In this document: positions 1 to 7,430 of the stretch, in pieces
How the letters are laid out: each line of letters begins with the position of its first letter
Numbering within the stretch: the first letter of the stretch is position 1
Source: Deltaproteobacteria bacterium
GTDB taxonomy: Bacteria > Desulfobacterota > Syntrophia > Syntrophales > UBA2192
Direction of reading: 5' to 3'
Assembly: GCA_026388445.1 (NCBI GenBank)
Contig: JAPLJU010000162.1
Location: 1 to 20,500, forward strand
Length of the DNA: 20,500 bases
Notes under the pieces: model-generated
The model's input: the letters and a program-made list of their open reading frames with translations, nothing else
What the model was told of the DNA's origin: nothing
Database searches by the model: none
Position numbers and translations under genes: made by a program

Positions 1-834
1 GCCGTCCTCCGGATGAATCCGGTCGGGTTCCATCACGTGATCCCGGATGACAATCCGACCCCCCGAGTTCAGTGAGTGGAACACCTTTTTGAAGAGAGAC
101 AGGTTCTGGCCGGGGCTGTTCTGATGGATGATGGCGGAAACGAAGGCGAGATCGTGGCCCTGCGGCAGTTCATCCCGGTAGAAGTCACCGGCGACCAGGC
201 TCACACGGTCAAGCATTCCTTCCCTGTCCAGACGCTCGCGGGCCATCCCGATAACCTCGGGCCGGTCGAACAGGGTCGCCTTCATGCCGGGGACGACCCG
301 GAGAAACGCGATGGTGTAAGTACCCGAGGCGCCGCCCACGTCGATCAGTGCCCTGGCATCGCCCGGCTCGACCGCCGCGATGATCCTCTCTGCCTGAGGC
401 GCCGCGACGGCGTGCATGGCGCCGATGAACGCACGCATCTCCTCTGCGCTCCGTGCAGACCCGGATGGTTTTTTCGAGAGGTCTTCACCCCGCACGATTT
501 TCGTCAGGTCGGACCATCTGTGCCAGAGGTGAGCCGCGTGGAGAACCATGGCCAGAACCGAATCGGGGGCATCCTCCGAAAGAAGCTCGCAGGCGGGTGA
601 TTCGCACCGGTAGGTTTCACCCTGCTTGCCGAGAAGCCCCATGGCAGCGAGGGCATCGAGAAGGATGGTCAGGGCGCGCAGATCCGCACCGGTCCTGTTT
701 GCGACCTCCCCTGCCGGGTGAGGGGACTTGCTCAGAATTGTAAAGAGGTTCAGCTCCGCACCGGCGAGAAGGATCCGGCTTTCCATAAAATTCCGGGCCA
801 CCCTGAGAACATCTTCCTGGCTGACGGGGCTCAT
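1..834 (-). CDS. O-methyltransferase-like SAM-dependent methyltransferase (partial, C-terminus off the left edge)
   Basis: Reading the minus strand from the ATG at 834 gives 278 codons open to base 1 with no stop, so the gene continues outside the window. A strong ribosome site (AAAGGAGGC, 842-850) sits just upstream and fixes the start. Residues about 1-90 look like the winged-helix dimerisation domain of family 2 O-methyltransferases. A SAM-binding motif I follows (LIDVGGASGTY, Asp at residue 165), then the acidic loop region (ATLFDRPEV), a GDFY motif and the SAIIHQNSPGQN stretch that precedes the last core strands. It probably methylates a small molecule in the cytoplasm; the substrate cannot be told. 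It lies 80 bp downstream of the YhhN-type gene on the same strand and may be co-transcribed. The family call is firm, the substrate unknown. Confidence 0.85.
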   Translation of the reverse strand, partial: MSPVSQEDVLRVARNFMESRILLAGAELNLFTILSKSPHPAGEVANRTGADLRALTILLDALAAMGLLGKQGETYRCESPACELLSEDAPDSVLAMVLHAAHLWHRWSDLTKIVRGEDLSKKPSGSARSAEEMRAFIGAMHAVAAPQAERIIAAVEPGDARALIDVGGASGTYTIAFLRVVPGMKATLFDRPEVIGMARERLDREGMLDRVSLVAGDFYRDELPQGHDLAFVSAIIHQNSPGQNLSLFKKVFHSLNSGGRIVIRDHVMEPDRIHPEDG

Positions 835-913
835 GGTTTTTGCCTCCTTTCTGTAATTCCACATTCAGGTTAAATTTTTATCCCGCGATGACAAAAAATG
901 CTTTCAAACGCCC

Positions 914-1567
914 TCAGAGAAGAGCCGTGGTGTATGCGATCATGAACTGGCCCGCGTAGTAAAGCGGGAGTCCGGCGAGGCGGTTCACATATTCTTTCTT
1001 GATGAACCGATGGCGGGCGACGAAAATGTCCGAAACATAAAACAGGATGGCCCCGGAAAAGGTGAGCGTCCTCCCGGCGAAGTTCAATTGTTCATTCCCC
1101 ATCAGCAATGCGGCGCCGATAACCATTACGGTGATCACTGAAATATAAGCGACGACCGGGACGAGCATCGCTCCCAGGTGGGGCTTGAGCCAGGCAAAGA
1201 CAGAACCGCTGATCATCAAACAAAGCGCCACAACGATCAGGGCAGGCGTCCCTGGAGATGCCATGCTGAAAAAAGCGATGCTGTAGAGGACATGCCCCAT
1301 CAGAAACGAAACCAGCCCTGCCATGAAGAGCTTCTTCGAGGAGAAAAAGATGAGAAACACGTCGCCTGCCATGCAGAGCAGAAGCCCGGAAAGTATTAGG
1401 ACGAGGTATTTTGGGTTCGTGTGCGGTCCGACGAGAGCCGTCATGACGAAGAGGGCGGAAAGAAAGGGCTTTGTCAGGAGGAGTCCCCTGGTGGATTCTC
1501 TTTTCGCATAAAAAAGAAGAGCAGCCAGCAAGGGCAGGGCCAGCATGAGGATCGCGGTGTTCAGCAT
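914..1567 (-). CDS. YhhN/TMEM86-family integral membrane protein (lysoplasmalogenase-like)
   Basis: The 217-residue product is almost wholly hydrophobic, with about seven or eight membrane segments. It carries signatures I associate with the YhhN family: a GDVFLIF segment near residue 68, an FLMGHVLY helix and a C-terminal YVSDIFVARHRF motif whose acidic residue is conserved. Characterised members (TMEM86B, Legionella and Leptospira homologues) hydrolyse the vinyl-ether bond of lysoplasmalogen. Plasmalogens are common in strict anaerobes, which fits the rest of the window, but activity here is inferred from family only. The start ATG at 1567 follows CTCCGGGGGT, a modest ribosome site. An ATG four bases upstream is in another frame. 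The gene lies 82 bp after the winged-helix gene and 80 bp before the methyltransferase, all on the minus strand. Confidence 0.82.
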   Translation of the reverse strand: MLNTAILMLALPLLAALLFYAKRESTRGLLLTKPFLSALFVMTALVGPHTNPKYLVLILSGLLLCMAGDVFLIFFSSKKLFMAGLVSFLMGHVLYSIAFFSMASPGTPALIVVALCLMISGSVFAWLKPHLGAMLVPVVAYISVITVMVIGAALLMGNEQLNFAGRTLTFSGAILFYVSDIFVARHRFIKKEYVNRLAGLPLYYAGQFMIAYTTALL

Positions 1568-1649
1568 CCATACCCCCGGAGTTGAAATTAAACTATCAAA
1601 GCATGACCCGGAAACGTACCGCCAATATGCCTTGTCCGTTGAGATAGAT

Positions 1650-1907
1650 TTACCTCACATAGACGTAGATCCTGTCGCGGCCGCTGCCACTGCATCTGAT
1701 CTTTTCCTCATCGATTAAGATTCTCAGGATGGAATTCGCCTGGGATAGCAGGTTGCGATAGGTTCCCGAAAAGCCGGCATCGCGAAGCAGCTGCCGGCAG
1801 ATTTCCGCGTTGGTCATTCCTTCGGGATGCTTCTTGAGCAGGGTCTTTACGGCTCTTTTCAGCAGACATAAATCCCGCTGTTCTTGAGCCCGGGAAGTGT
1901 CCGGCAC
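1650..1907 (-). CDS. Small winged-helix-like protein of unknown function
   Basis: This gene encodes about 85 residues. The body is a run of short helices with a KKHPEGMTNAEICRQLL stretch that reads like the recognition region of a winged helix-turn-helix fold, followed by SQANSILRILIDEEKIR and a terminal beta-hairpin (GSGRDRIYVYVR). A DNA-binding or protein-binding role is possible. I do not recognise a named family. I place the start at the GTG at 1907 because AAGGAAGG (1912-1919) is at ideal spacing; a GTG at 1931 adds eight residues but has no ribosome site. It begins 34 bp after the DUF47 gene on the same strand, so the two are probably one transcript. No metal-binding cysteines or membrane segments are visible. 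Confidence 0.6.
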   Translation of the reverse strand: MPDTSRAQEQRDLCLLKRAVKTLLKKHPEGMTNAEICRQLLRDAGFSGTYRNLLSQANSILRILIDEEKIRCSGSGRDRIYVYVR

Positions 1908-1941
1908 TAGACCTTCCTTGTCAAAAGGCACCGAAAAGCTA

Positions 1942-2559
1942 TCAATGTTTCAAAATGATCCCTTCGATGACATTTGAAACATCCTCGCAAACATCCGTGG
2001 CTGTCTCGGTTGTCTGGATTATTTCTTTCAATTTTATCAACTCGATTGGGTCCTTTTCATTTTCAAAAAGCCTCATCATCGCCGTTCGGAGCACCTGATC
2101 CGCCTCATTTTCGAGCGTGTTGATCACCACACACCCATCGAGAATCATCTTGGCATCCTGCTTATTTCTCACGGAGTAGACAATCTTCCTGATCTGGGTA
2201 ATACTCTCGTTCAGGATCCTGGCGAGCTCGGCAATCTCCTTTGTAGGCCTCCTGATCTTGTACAAGTACATCCTGACGGCGGCAGATTCGATCAGATCCA
2301 GGATCGTGTCCATCTTGCTGGCCAATGAATAAATGTCCTCCCTGTCCAACGGCGTAATGAAAGTATTATGCAGGTTGTAGTAAATGTCGTGGGTTATGGT
2401 ATCCGCTTCGTGTTCAATTTCCTTCAATTTTGACAGTTTCTGTTCCGAGTGTTCATAATGGTTGACAATCTCCGCAAAAAGCTTGCCGCCTTCCTCGATC
2501 CTGTCGGCTAGCGCCTCAAAGAGGTCAAAAAATTTATCGCGTCTCGTAAAGAATTTCAT
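1942..2559 (-). CDS. DUF47 family (PhoU-like, Pit accessory protein)
   Basis: The 205-residue protein is all helical with two PhoU-like repeats. It opens with MKFFTRRDKFFDLFEALADR, the usual start of DUF47 proteins, and contains the acidic KEIEHEADTITHDIYYNL motif in the first half and the matching NTLENEADQVLRTAM in the second. In PhoU relatives these acidic motifs bind metal. DUF47 proteins are cytoplasmic and typically sit beside low-affinity Pit phosphate permeases. No permease is visible here: the upstream neighbour is the unrelated flavoprotein A behind its terminator. I choose the ATG at 2559, preceded by AAAGG, over the in-frame ATG at 2586, because the family normally begins at MKFF. 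The downstream winged-helix-like gene follows closely and is likely co-transcribed. Confidence 0.87.
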   Translation of the reverse strand: MKFFTRRDKFFDLFEALADRIEEGGKLFAEIVNHYEHSEQKLSKLKEIEHEADTITHDIYYNLHNTFITPLDREDIYSLASKMDTILDLIESAAVRMYLYKIRRPTKEIAELARILNESITQIRKIVYSVRNKQDAKMILDGCVVINTLENEADQVLRTAMMRLFENEKDPIELIKLKEIIQTTETATDVCEDVSNVIEGIILKH

Positions 2560-2694
2560 GGAACCTTTGATTCCTTCACATTCCACGCCTGTCTATCACA
2601 TAATTGAATACCGGGTGACAGGCAGGAAATAAGGATTGGAATGTTGAAAATTTTTAATTCGGAACGGCGGGGAAATCAAGGGTTATTTATATAT

Positions 2695-2728
2695 GAAAAA
2701 GGCAGGGCCATTTCTGGCCCCGCCTTCC
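2695..2728 (-). terminator. Rho-independent terminator of flavoprotein gene A
   Basis: On the minus strand a 10-bp GC-rich stem (2701-2710 with 2715-2724, one G-U wobble, four-base loop) is followed by TTTTT at 2700-2696. It lies about 25 bp past the stop of flavoprotein A and separates it from the DUF47 gene. Confidence 0.85.
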
Positions 2729-2750
2729 AGTTGTAACAGTATTCACTGTG

Positions 2751-4265
2751 TTAGACTTTCTCGGTCGCGACGTATTTCCCAGCTATCCTTCCCATCACGA
2801 TACAATCCGTGACTGCGCAGCTCCCCAATCGGTCGCCGCCGTGGACGCCTCCAGTAACCTCTCCCGCAGCGTACAACCCGGCAATCACCGCACCTTCCCT
2901 GTCCAGGAGCTGGGTTTTGACAGTTATCTGCAATCCGCCCATGGTATGGTGAATAGCCGGCCATTGCGGCACCGCATAAAATGGCGGCTTCTGGATCTTT
3001 GCCCGCATTCTCGGTTTGCCAAAATCCTTATCGACACCCGCGTCCACGTAAGAGTTATACTTATCGACGGTCTCCACCAGACCCGCAGGGTCAATACCGG
3101 CAGATTTGGCCAGGCCTTCCAGTGTATCCGCTTTGAACACCCTCTTCTTTTCAATCCCGTTCGTGATCACTTCGATTCTCGTGAAATTCGGCCACATGGC
3201 TTCATCGAAGATGGTCCACGTGGGCCTCTCCTTCAACACAAACGCCTCGTAGCTGGCAATGGCCTCCCTCGGCGCTAACTCGCTGATGAATCTCTTGCCA
3301 TTCTTCCACACGTATATGGCGAATGCAGGTGACGTGAAGGGGATGAGGGCCGGCTTGTCAAGGATGCCTGTATACGGGTCAGCAAAAGGATACAGTTGAA
3401 TCCGGTCCGTCTGTGTTGTCGCTGCACTAATGTCTTCCGCCGCCCTGATTGCCTCACCCGTAGCCCCCGGCTGATTGGTGGATAGCCATTCCCCCGTAAG
3501 ATAGGGTACCTCTTTGGTTCTCATCTTCACGTCCCGCGAATAGCCTCCGCTAGCCAGGATAGTTGCCTTTTTGGACTTGAAATAGAGAACCTTCCCCTTG
3601 CTTTTGACCTGCACCCCCAGTACCCTGCCCGAGAGGGGTTTTTCCCTTACGATTCCCGTGACCTGGTGTCCCAGAAGAACGGGGATACGCCTCTGCTGGG
3701 TGTTACGGTATAAAGCGGCAATGATATCCGACCCGCTTATGTTCTCGGTCTGATGTGTCCTGGCCCGAGAATGACCACCGGCCTGGACGACCAGCTTAGG
3801 TGGAAAAACGACACCCATATCCACCAGCCAATCCAATGCGTCGGGAGCTCCATCAACCACCGTTTTCACCAGCTCAGGCCAGTTCAGATTGTGGCCTGCT
3901 TTCATCATATCTTGGAACATCACTTCCGGGCTATCCGCCTCGAGGTCTGGCCTCTGCTTGCGGATTTTAGAGGTCCAGGCGGCCATCTGACCGCCGTTTA
4001 TGATGGAGTTTCCGCCGTGAGTGGGCATCTTCTCCAAAACGATCACTTTCGAACCGGCATCATAGGCGGTTAACGCAGCAGCCAGGCCTGCAAAGCCCGA
4101 TCCCACGATGACGACATCGGTCTCCCTGTCCCACTTCTTGGGAGGCGGCACTGCCTTTACTTCTTTGATGCCGAATCCTCCCAGGGCTATCGCGCCTGCT
4201 CCTACTGCCACACCCTTGATGACGCTGCGTCTTGTCAGGCCTTTTTTATCTTCCTTTTCGTCCAT
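2751..4265 (-). CDS. Tat-exported FAD-dependent reductase A (fumarate/urocanate reductase-like flavoprotein)
   Basis: The 504-residue precursor has a twin-arginine signal (TRRSVIKG, Arg12-Arg13, then a hydrophobic stretch to about residue 32), so it should be exported folded to the periplasm. After PPKKWD comes the FAD Rossmann motif (GSGFAG, 55-60) and LEKMPTHGGNS, typical of FAD_binding_2. Compared with Shewanella Fcc3 as I recall it, the acid Arg402 is kept (Arg333 in SELAPRE), His504 is kept (His440 in HHTMGG) and Arg544 is kept (Arg479 in GDRLG). His365 is replaced by Tyr292 (QLYP), and Glu378/Arg381 are absent. This argues for reduction of an unsaturated acid other than fumarate; the Tyr recalls urocanate reductase. 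It has no heme or FMN-binding domain, so it needs an electron donor such as the nearby cytochrome. A strong ribosome site (AAAGGGGGGAG, 4270-4280) fixes the start. Confidence 0.88.
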   Translation of the reverse strand: MDEKEDKKGLTRRSVIKGVAVGAGAIALGGFGIKEVKAVPPPKKWDRETDVVIVGSGFAGLAAALTAYDAGSKVIVLEKMPTHGGNSIINGGQMAAWTSKIRKQRPDLEADSPEVMFQDMMKAGHNLNWPELVKTVVDGAPDALDWLVDMGVVFPPKLVVQAGGHSRARTHQTENISGSDIIAALYRNTQQRRIPVLLGHQVTGIVREKPLSGRVLGVQVKSKGKVLYFKSKKATILASGGYSRDVKMRTKEVPYLTGEWLSTNQPGATGEAIRAAEDISAATTQTDRIQLYPFADPYTGILDKPALIPFTSPAFAIYVWKNGKRFISELAPREAIASYEAFVLKERPTWTIFDEAMWPNFTRIEVITNGIEKKRVFKADTLEGLAKSAGIDPAGLVETVDKYNSYVDAGVDKDFGKPRMRAKIQKPPFYAVPQWPAIHHTMGGLQITVKTQLLDREGAVIAGLYAAGEVTGGVHGGDRLGSCAVTDCIVMGRIAGKYVATEKV

Positions 4266-4609
4266 AAAACTCCCCCCTTTCTAATCCGTTTTTCTATGCT
4301 TTTAAGATCCGTTTCCCTTTTATTTCCGCTTTTTCACCACCTCCTCCTCTCCTTGCCTCCCTGAACGAGGCGGAAATCCGGCTAACGAAAGACTCTTATT
4401 CTTCATTTTTTCAAGATACTTTAAGCCTCCGTTTCGGTTGCACTTTTTATCAGTTTTATTAATGAAGTGGTAAATACCCGGACCGCAATTTAACTTTCGG
4501 AAAGAGGTTGAAAAACTACCGAAAAGATAACCCGCGTGAGGGAGATGATTAGGGTAGCTTGAATCGGTAATCTGAAGAAGTTTCTTATCTACACAATATT
4601 ATCAATGTA

Positions 4610-4639
4610 TTTATGTAACATATAAACAAACTATGTCAA
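4610..4639 (-). promoter_or_regulatory. Candidate sigma-70 promoter for flavoprotein A
   Basis: On the minus strand TTGACA (4639-4634) is followed after 18 bp by CATAAA (4615-4610, four of six consensus positions). It would give a leader of roughly 340 nt before flavoprotein A. Evidence is a sequence match only. Confidence 0.25.
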
Positions 4640-4771
4640 TTAATCTTTTTAACATATTGATATTATTGAAATTAATTGTTGACATCCGGCATCTCTTTTC
4701 TTCATACATCCTGGACATCGGCGAAGGAATAGGGGCAGATATTTTACCAATATAAACTCTCAAACGAGTGA

Positions 4772-4799
4772 TTGACATACGACGCATTTGTGCTATTAA
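4772..4799 (+). promoter_or_regulatory. Candidate sigma-70 promoter for the B operon
   Basis: A perfect TTGACA (4772-4777) is followed after 16 bp by TATTAA (4794-4799, four of six consensus positions), about 180 bp before the start of flavoprotein B. This is a sequence match only, in AT-rich DNA, so chance matches are expected. Confidence 0.3.
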
Positions 4800-4980
4800 A
4801 AAACTTGATAAACCTCCTGTTAGAATTTATTAACACTCTCTCAATTATTCCTCTTCACTGAAGTTCAGCAAAGCTTTTTTTCTGACGTAAATTGATTCCT
4901 GAACAGCACTTCAACATCCCGCCAGAAAGGCAGTTCATATTAACAGCAATTGTAATTCGCAGAAGAAAGGAGTGGTAAGG

Positions 4981-6576
4981 ATGAAAAAACGTGAGCGCAA
5001 AGAAGAGACCGGGAATGACTCAAAAGCGATTGAAGCAACATCAAGCTTATCTTCGGTAAGCCGTCGTTCTGTTCTCAAAGGAGCCATTGGCCTGGGGGTG
5101 CTGGCTTCGACAGGCGGTCTTGCGATGAACCTCGCATCCCCGGGATCGGCCGGGGCAGCGGTACGCCAGCTTCCTAAAAAATGGGACGAGGTGATCGACG
5201 TCGTTATTGTCGGCTCCGGTTTCGCGGGACTGGCGGCAGCCGCAGAAGCGGCAGGACAGGGCGCCAAGGTTGTGATCCTGGAGAAAATGCCGACCTACGG
5301 CGGAAATTCAATTATAAACGGCGGGGCTTGGAACTCATGGGATGATAAGTATCACCTTCGAAAGAAACTCAACCTGGGGGATGACAGCTGGGAGCTGTTC
5401 AAGCAGGATACACTGAAGGGCGGTGATTTTTACAATTACCCGGAGCTGGTGGAGGTCATGGTAAAGAACGCCCCCGATGCCACGAACTTGCTGATGGACG
5501 ATGGGGTAAAGGTCAGGGACACCTTGCCCCGGATGGGAGGTCACTCCGCTTACCGGACGTATATGGCCGTTGAGGGTGTCGGTCGTGGTATCACAGAGCC
5601 GATTAAAAGGATCGCGGAGAAGCGTGGGGCCAGGATACGCCTCGGAACACAGGTGAGCTGGATCTGGCGCAAGGACGCGGACAGCCCTGTTCTTGGTGTA
5701 GAAGTGACGAAAGAGAAGAAGAAAAGCAATATCAGGATCAAGAGGGCGCTCGTCCTTGCTTCGGGCGGTTTCAGCAGGGATGTCAAGATGCGAATGACGT
5801 TCAACCCGAGTCTTGTGCCGGAGTACACATGTACAAATCAGCCGGGAGCAACGGGCGAGATGATACGCTATGCCCAGGCTATTGGAGCCGAAGCCATTCA
5901 GCTCGAGTTTATTCAGCTCTACCCATGCGCGGAACCGGAAACCGGGATCCTTGATACACCGGCCGTCTATCCTTATACAGGCACAGGCTATGGGTTGATC
6001 TATGTCAACAAGGCCGGCAAACGATTTGTCAGTGAACTGGAACGGCGCGATGTCGTCTCCAACGCCCAGATTAAATCTGGCGCTAAACCCACCTACTCGA
6101 TCTTCAGCGAGCAGATCATTCAGAAACTGGCTGTGCCAAAAGAAGAGATCGAAAAAGGAATGGCCAAGGGTCGTATCTGGAAGACGGATACGATAGGCGA
6201 ACTGGCCGGAAAACTGGGTATTCCCGCTGACGCTTTACAGGAAACCATCAAAAGACACAACAAGTTTATCGAGGACGGGAAAGATCTTGATTTCAATAAG
6301 CCGATTACGAAAAACATGCTTCCTCTGGTGAACGGGCCCTTTTATGCCGTCGCCCAGTGGCCTGCCATTCACCATTGCTGCGGCGGTCTCAGGATCAATA
6401 CCTCGGCTCAGGTGATCGATATCTGGGGTAAGCCGATACACCGCCTCTATGCTGCAGGTGAAGTTTGCGGTGGTGTCCAGGGATCGAACCGTTTGGGTGG
6501 CAATGCCACTACCGATTGTGTCGTCTTCGGCCGAATCGCGGGTACGAATGCCGGCAAAGAAAAACCTTTAGCATAA
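4981..6576 (+). CDS. Tat-exported FAD-dependent reductase B (fumarate/urocanate reductase-like flavoprotein)
   Basis: The 531-residue precursor has a charged leader of about 27 residues, then a Tat motif (SRRSVLKG, Arg28-Arg29) and a hydrophobic stretch ending near an Ala-rich cleavage region (residues 55-61). FAD-binding motifs follow: GSGFAG (78-83) and LEKMPTYGGNS. Against Fcc3, the acid arginine (Arg356 in SELERRD), His504 (His465 in HHCCGG) and Arg544 (Arg504 in SNRLGG) are kept. His365 is replaced by Tyr314 (QLYP) and the Glu378/Arg381 relay is absent. It is a paralogue of divergently transcribed A and probably reduces an unsaturated organic acid in the periplasm. The two Cys after His465 replace the usual Thr-Met and lie by the substrate site. 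The ATG at 4981 has AAAGGAG (4966-4972) upstream; an in-frame GTG at 4972 overlaps that site and is less likely. The cytochrome gene follows 84 bp later. Confidence 0.88.
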   Translation: MKKRERKEETGNDSKAIEATSSLSSVSRRSVLKGAIGLGVLASTGGLAMNLASPGSAGAAVRQLPKKWDEVIDVVIVGSGFAGLAAAAEAAGQGAKVVILEKMPTYGGNSIINGGAWNSWDDKYHLRKKLNLGDDSWELFKQDTLKGGDFYNYPELVEVMVKNAPDATNLLMDDGVKVRDTLPRMGGHSAYRTYMAVEGVGRGITEPIKRIAEKRGARIRLGTQVSWIWRKDADSPVLGVEVTKEKKKSNIRIKRALVLASGGFSRDVKMRMTFNPSLVPEYTCTNQPGATGEMIRYAQAIGAEAIQLEFIQLYPCAEPETGILDTPAVYPYTGTGYGLIYVNKAGKRFVSELERRDVVSNAQIKSGAKPTYSIFSEQIIQKLAVPKEEIEKGMAKGRIWKTDTIGELAGKLGIPADALQETIKRHNKFIEDGKDLDFNKPITKNMLPLVNGPFYAVAQWPAIHHCCGGLRINTSAQVIDIWGKPIHRLYAAGEVCGGVQGSNRLGGNATTDCVVFGRIAGTNAGKEKPLA

Positions 6577-6606
6577 CAAGGTGGTAAGTCCAAAACTTCG
6601 TATATG

Positions 6607-6640
6607 AAAAAAACGGCAGGGTCAGAAACGACCCTGCCGT
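6607..6640 (-). terminator. Perfect 11-bp hairpin with U-tract on the minus strand, inside the plus-strand operon
   Basis: ACGGCAGGGTC (6613-6623) and GACCCTGCCGT (6630-6640) form a perfect stem with a six-base loop. The T-run needed for termination is present only on the minus strand (complement of A7 at 6607-6613). For plus-strand transcripts it is a stable hairpin between B and the cytochrome gene, without a U-tract. It could block antisense transcription, protect the 3' end of the B message, or both. Confidence 0.6.
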
Positions 6641-6660
6641 TCATCCGCAGAGGAGGGGAG

Positions 6661-7374
6661 ATGAAAAAAACAGCCCTCATGATTACAATGAGCGCATTCT
6701 TCGGCCTGGTATATCTTCTTGCCGGAAACATCACACTGGAGGCCGCCAAGCCCGCAAAATCGAAGGAAGCAGCCGCACCGCGACAATCATGCGTTACCTG
6801 TCATCCTGACTTCGCGCCGGTCCTGCCCAAGGGTCATCCCCCGGCGGCCGGTAAGGATATCGGCGCCTGCACCACCTGCCACAAACCGGATGTCTCCGGC
6901 AAGGCGGCGGCAAACGCATTCTCCGCCAGGCTTCATCGAGCCCATGAGGGGAAAACGGACTGCGTGCTATGCCACACCTGGGTTCCCGGCAAGAGCTTCG
7001 GCCTGCTGGGGCAGAAACTCACATGGGGAAAGCCATCAAAGGAAGAGATGGCTCTTTTGAAGCAAGTATCAGGTACCTGGGCCACTTCCACCTACATGGA
7101 TGCCGGGCACGGTAAAAAGAATGTTACGTGCATGGGCTGTCACGGAAAAGCCCTGCCGGCAGAAGGCGACAGCGTGGAAAATGATCGCTGCCTGGAATGC
7201 CACGGCCCCCTGGAGAAACTCCAGGCAAAGACCGCGCCCAAGGACTTGCCGGACCGCAATCCCCACAAGTCACATCTCGGGGACATCGGCTGCACGGTTT
7301 GCCACAAGGGCCACAAAGAATCGGCTGTTTACTGCCTTCAGTGCCACCCTAATTTTCAAATGAAACTCAAGTAG
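6661..7374 (+). CDS. Exported seven-heme c-type cytochrome (tetraheme c3-like C-terminal part)
   Basis: The 237-residue precursor starts with a Sec-type signal peptide (MKKTALMI, hydrophobic to about residue 22, cleavage probably near the Ala-Ala at 29-30). Seven CxxCH heme sites follow, starting at residues 44, 70, 101, 157, 177, 211 and 225. Many extra histidines could give bis-His ligation. The last part (NPHKSHLG, CTVCHKGHK, CLQCH) resembles the tetraheme domain that is fused to flavocytochrome c fumarate reductases. Here it is a separate subunit beside two flavoproteins without hemes, so it is the likely periplasmic electron donor to B and C and perhaps A. I choose the ATG at 6661 because AGAGGAGGGGAG lies directly before it. 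An in-frame ATG at 6604 would translate through the hairpin and add non-signal sequence. tatA follows 56 bp downstream. Confidence 0.92.
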   Translation: MKKTALMITMSAFFGLVYLLAGNITLEAAKPAKSKEAAAPRQSCVTCHPDFAPVLPKGHPPAAGKDIGACTTCHKPDVSGKAAANAFSARLHRAHEGKTDCVLCHTWVPGKSFGLLGQKLTWGKPSKEEMALLKQVSGTWATSTYMDAGHGKKNVTCMGCHGKALPAEGDSVENDRCLECHGPLEKLQAKTAPKDLPDRNPHKSHLGDIGCTVCHKGHKESAVYCLQCHPNFQMKLK

Positions 7375-7430
7375 AATGATGAATGGACTCACGGGGGTTA
7401 ACGTACCCCGTTGGAAAGGAGGCTCAGATC

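Larger units (their letters stand above)
4266..4980. promoter_or_regulatory. AT-rich divergent control region between flavoproteins A and B
   Basis: These ~715 bp hold no convincing gene and are much more AT-rich than the flanks, especially 4560-4870. Outward-facing TTGACA boxes occur at 4634-4639 (minus) and 4679-4684 (plus). They bracket an inverted repeat, CAATTAAT (4637-4644) and ATTAATTG (4671-4678), which could be an operator. A second inverted pair, CTTTCGG (4494-4500) and CCGAAA (4519-4524), and a small hairpin (GCCTC/GAGGC, 4355-4371) lie in the leader of A. The arrangement suggests joint control of A and of the B operon. No regulator gene is present in the window. Confidence 0.45.

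Noticed and set aside
76..743. Plus-strand open frames at 76-600 and 453-743
   Set aside because: They lie opposite the methyltransferase frame, which has a clear SAM motif and ribosome site; their translations look like random Arg/Pro/Gly-rich shadow sequence.
6604..6660. ATG at 6604 as start of the cytochrome
   Set aside because: The added residues are translated from the hairpin and lack a ribosome site, while the ATG at 6661 has AGAGGAGGGGAG directly before it and begins a proper signal peptide.
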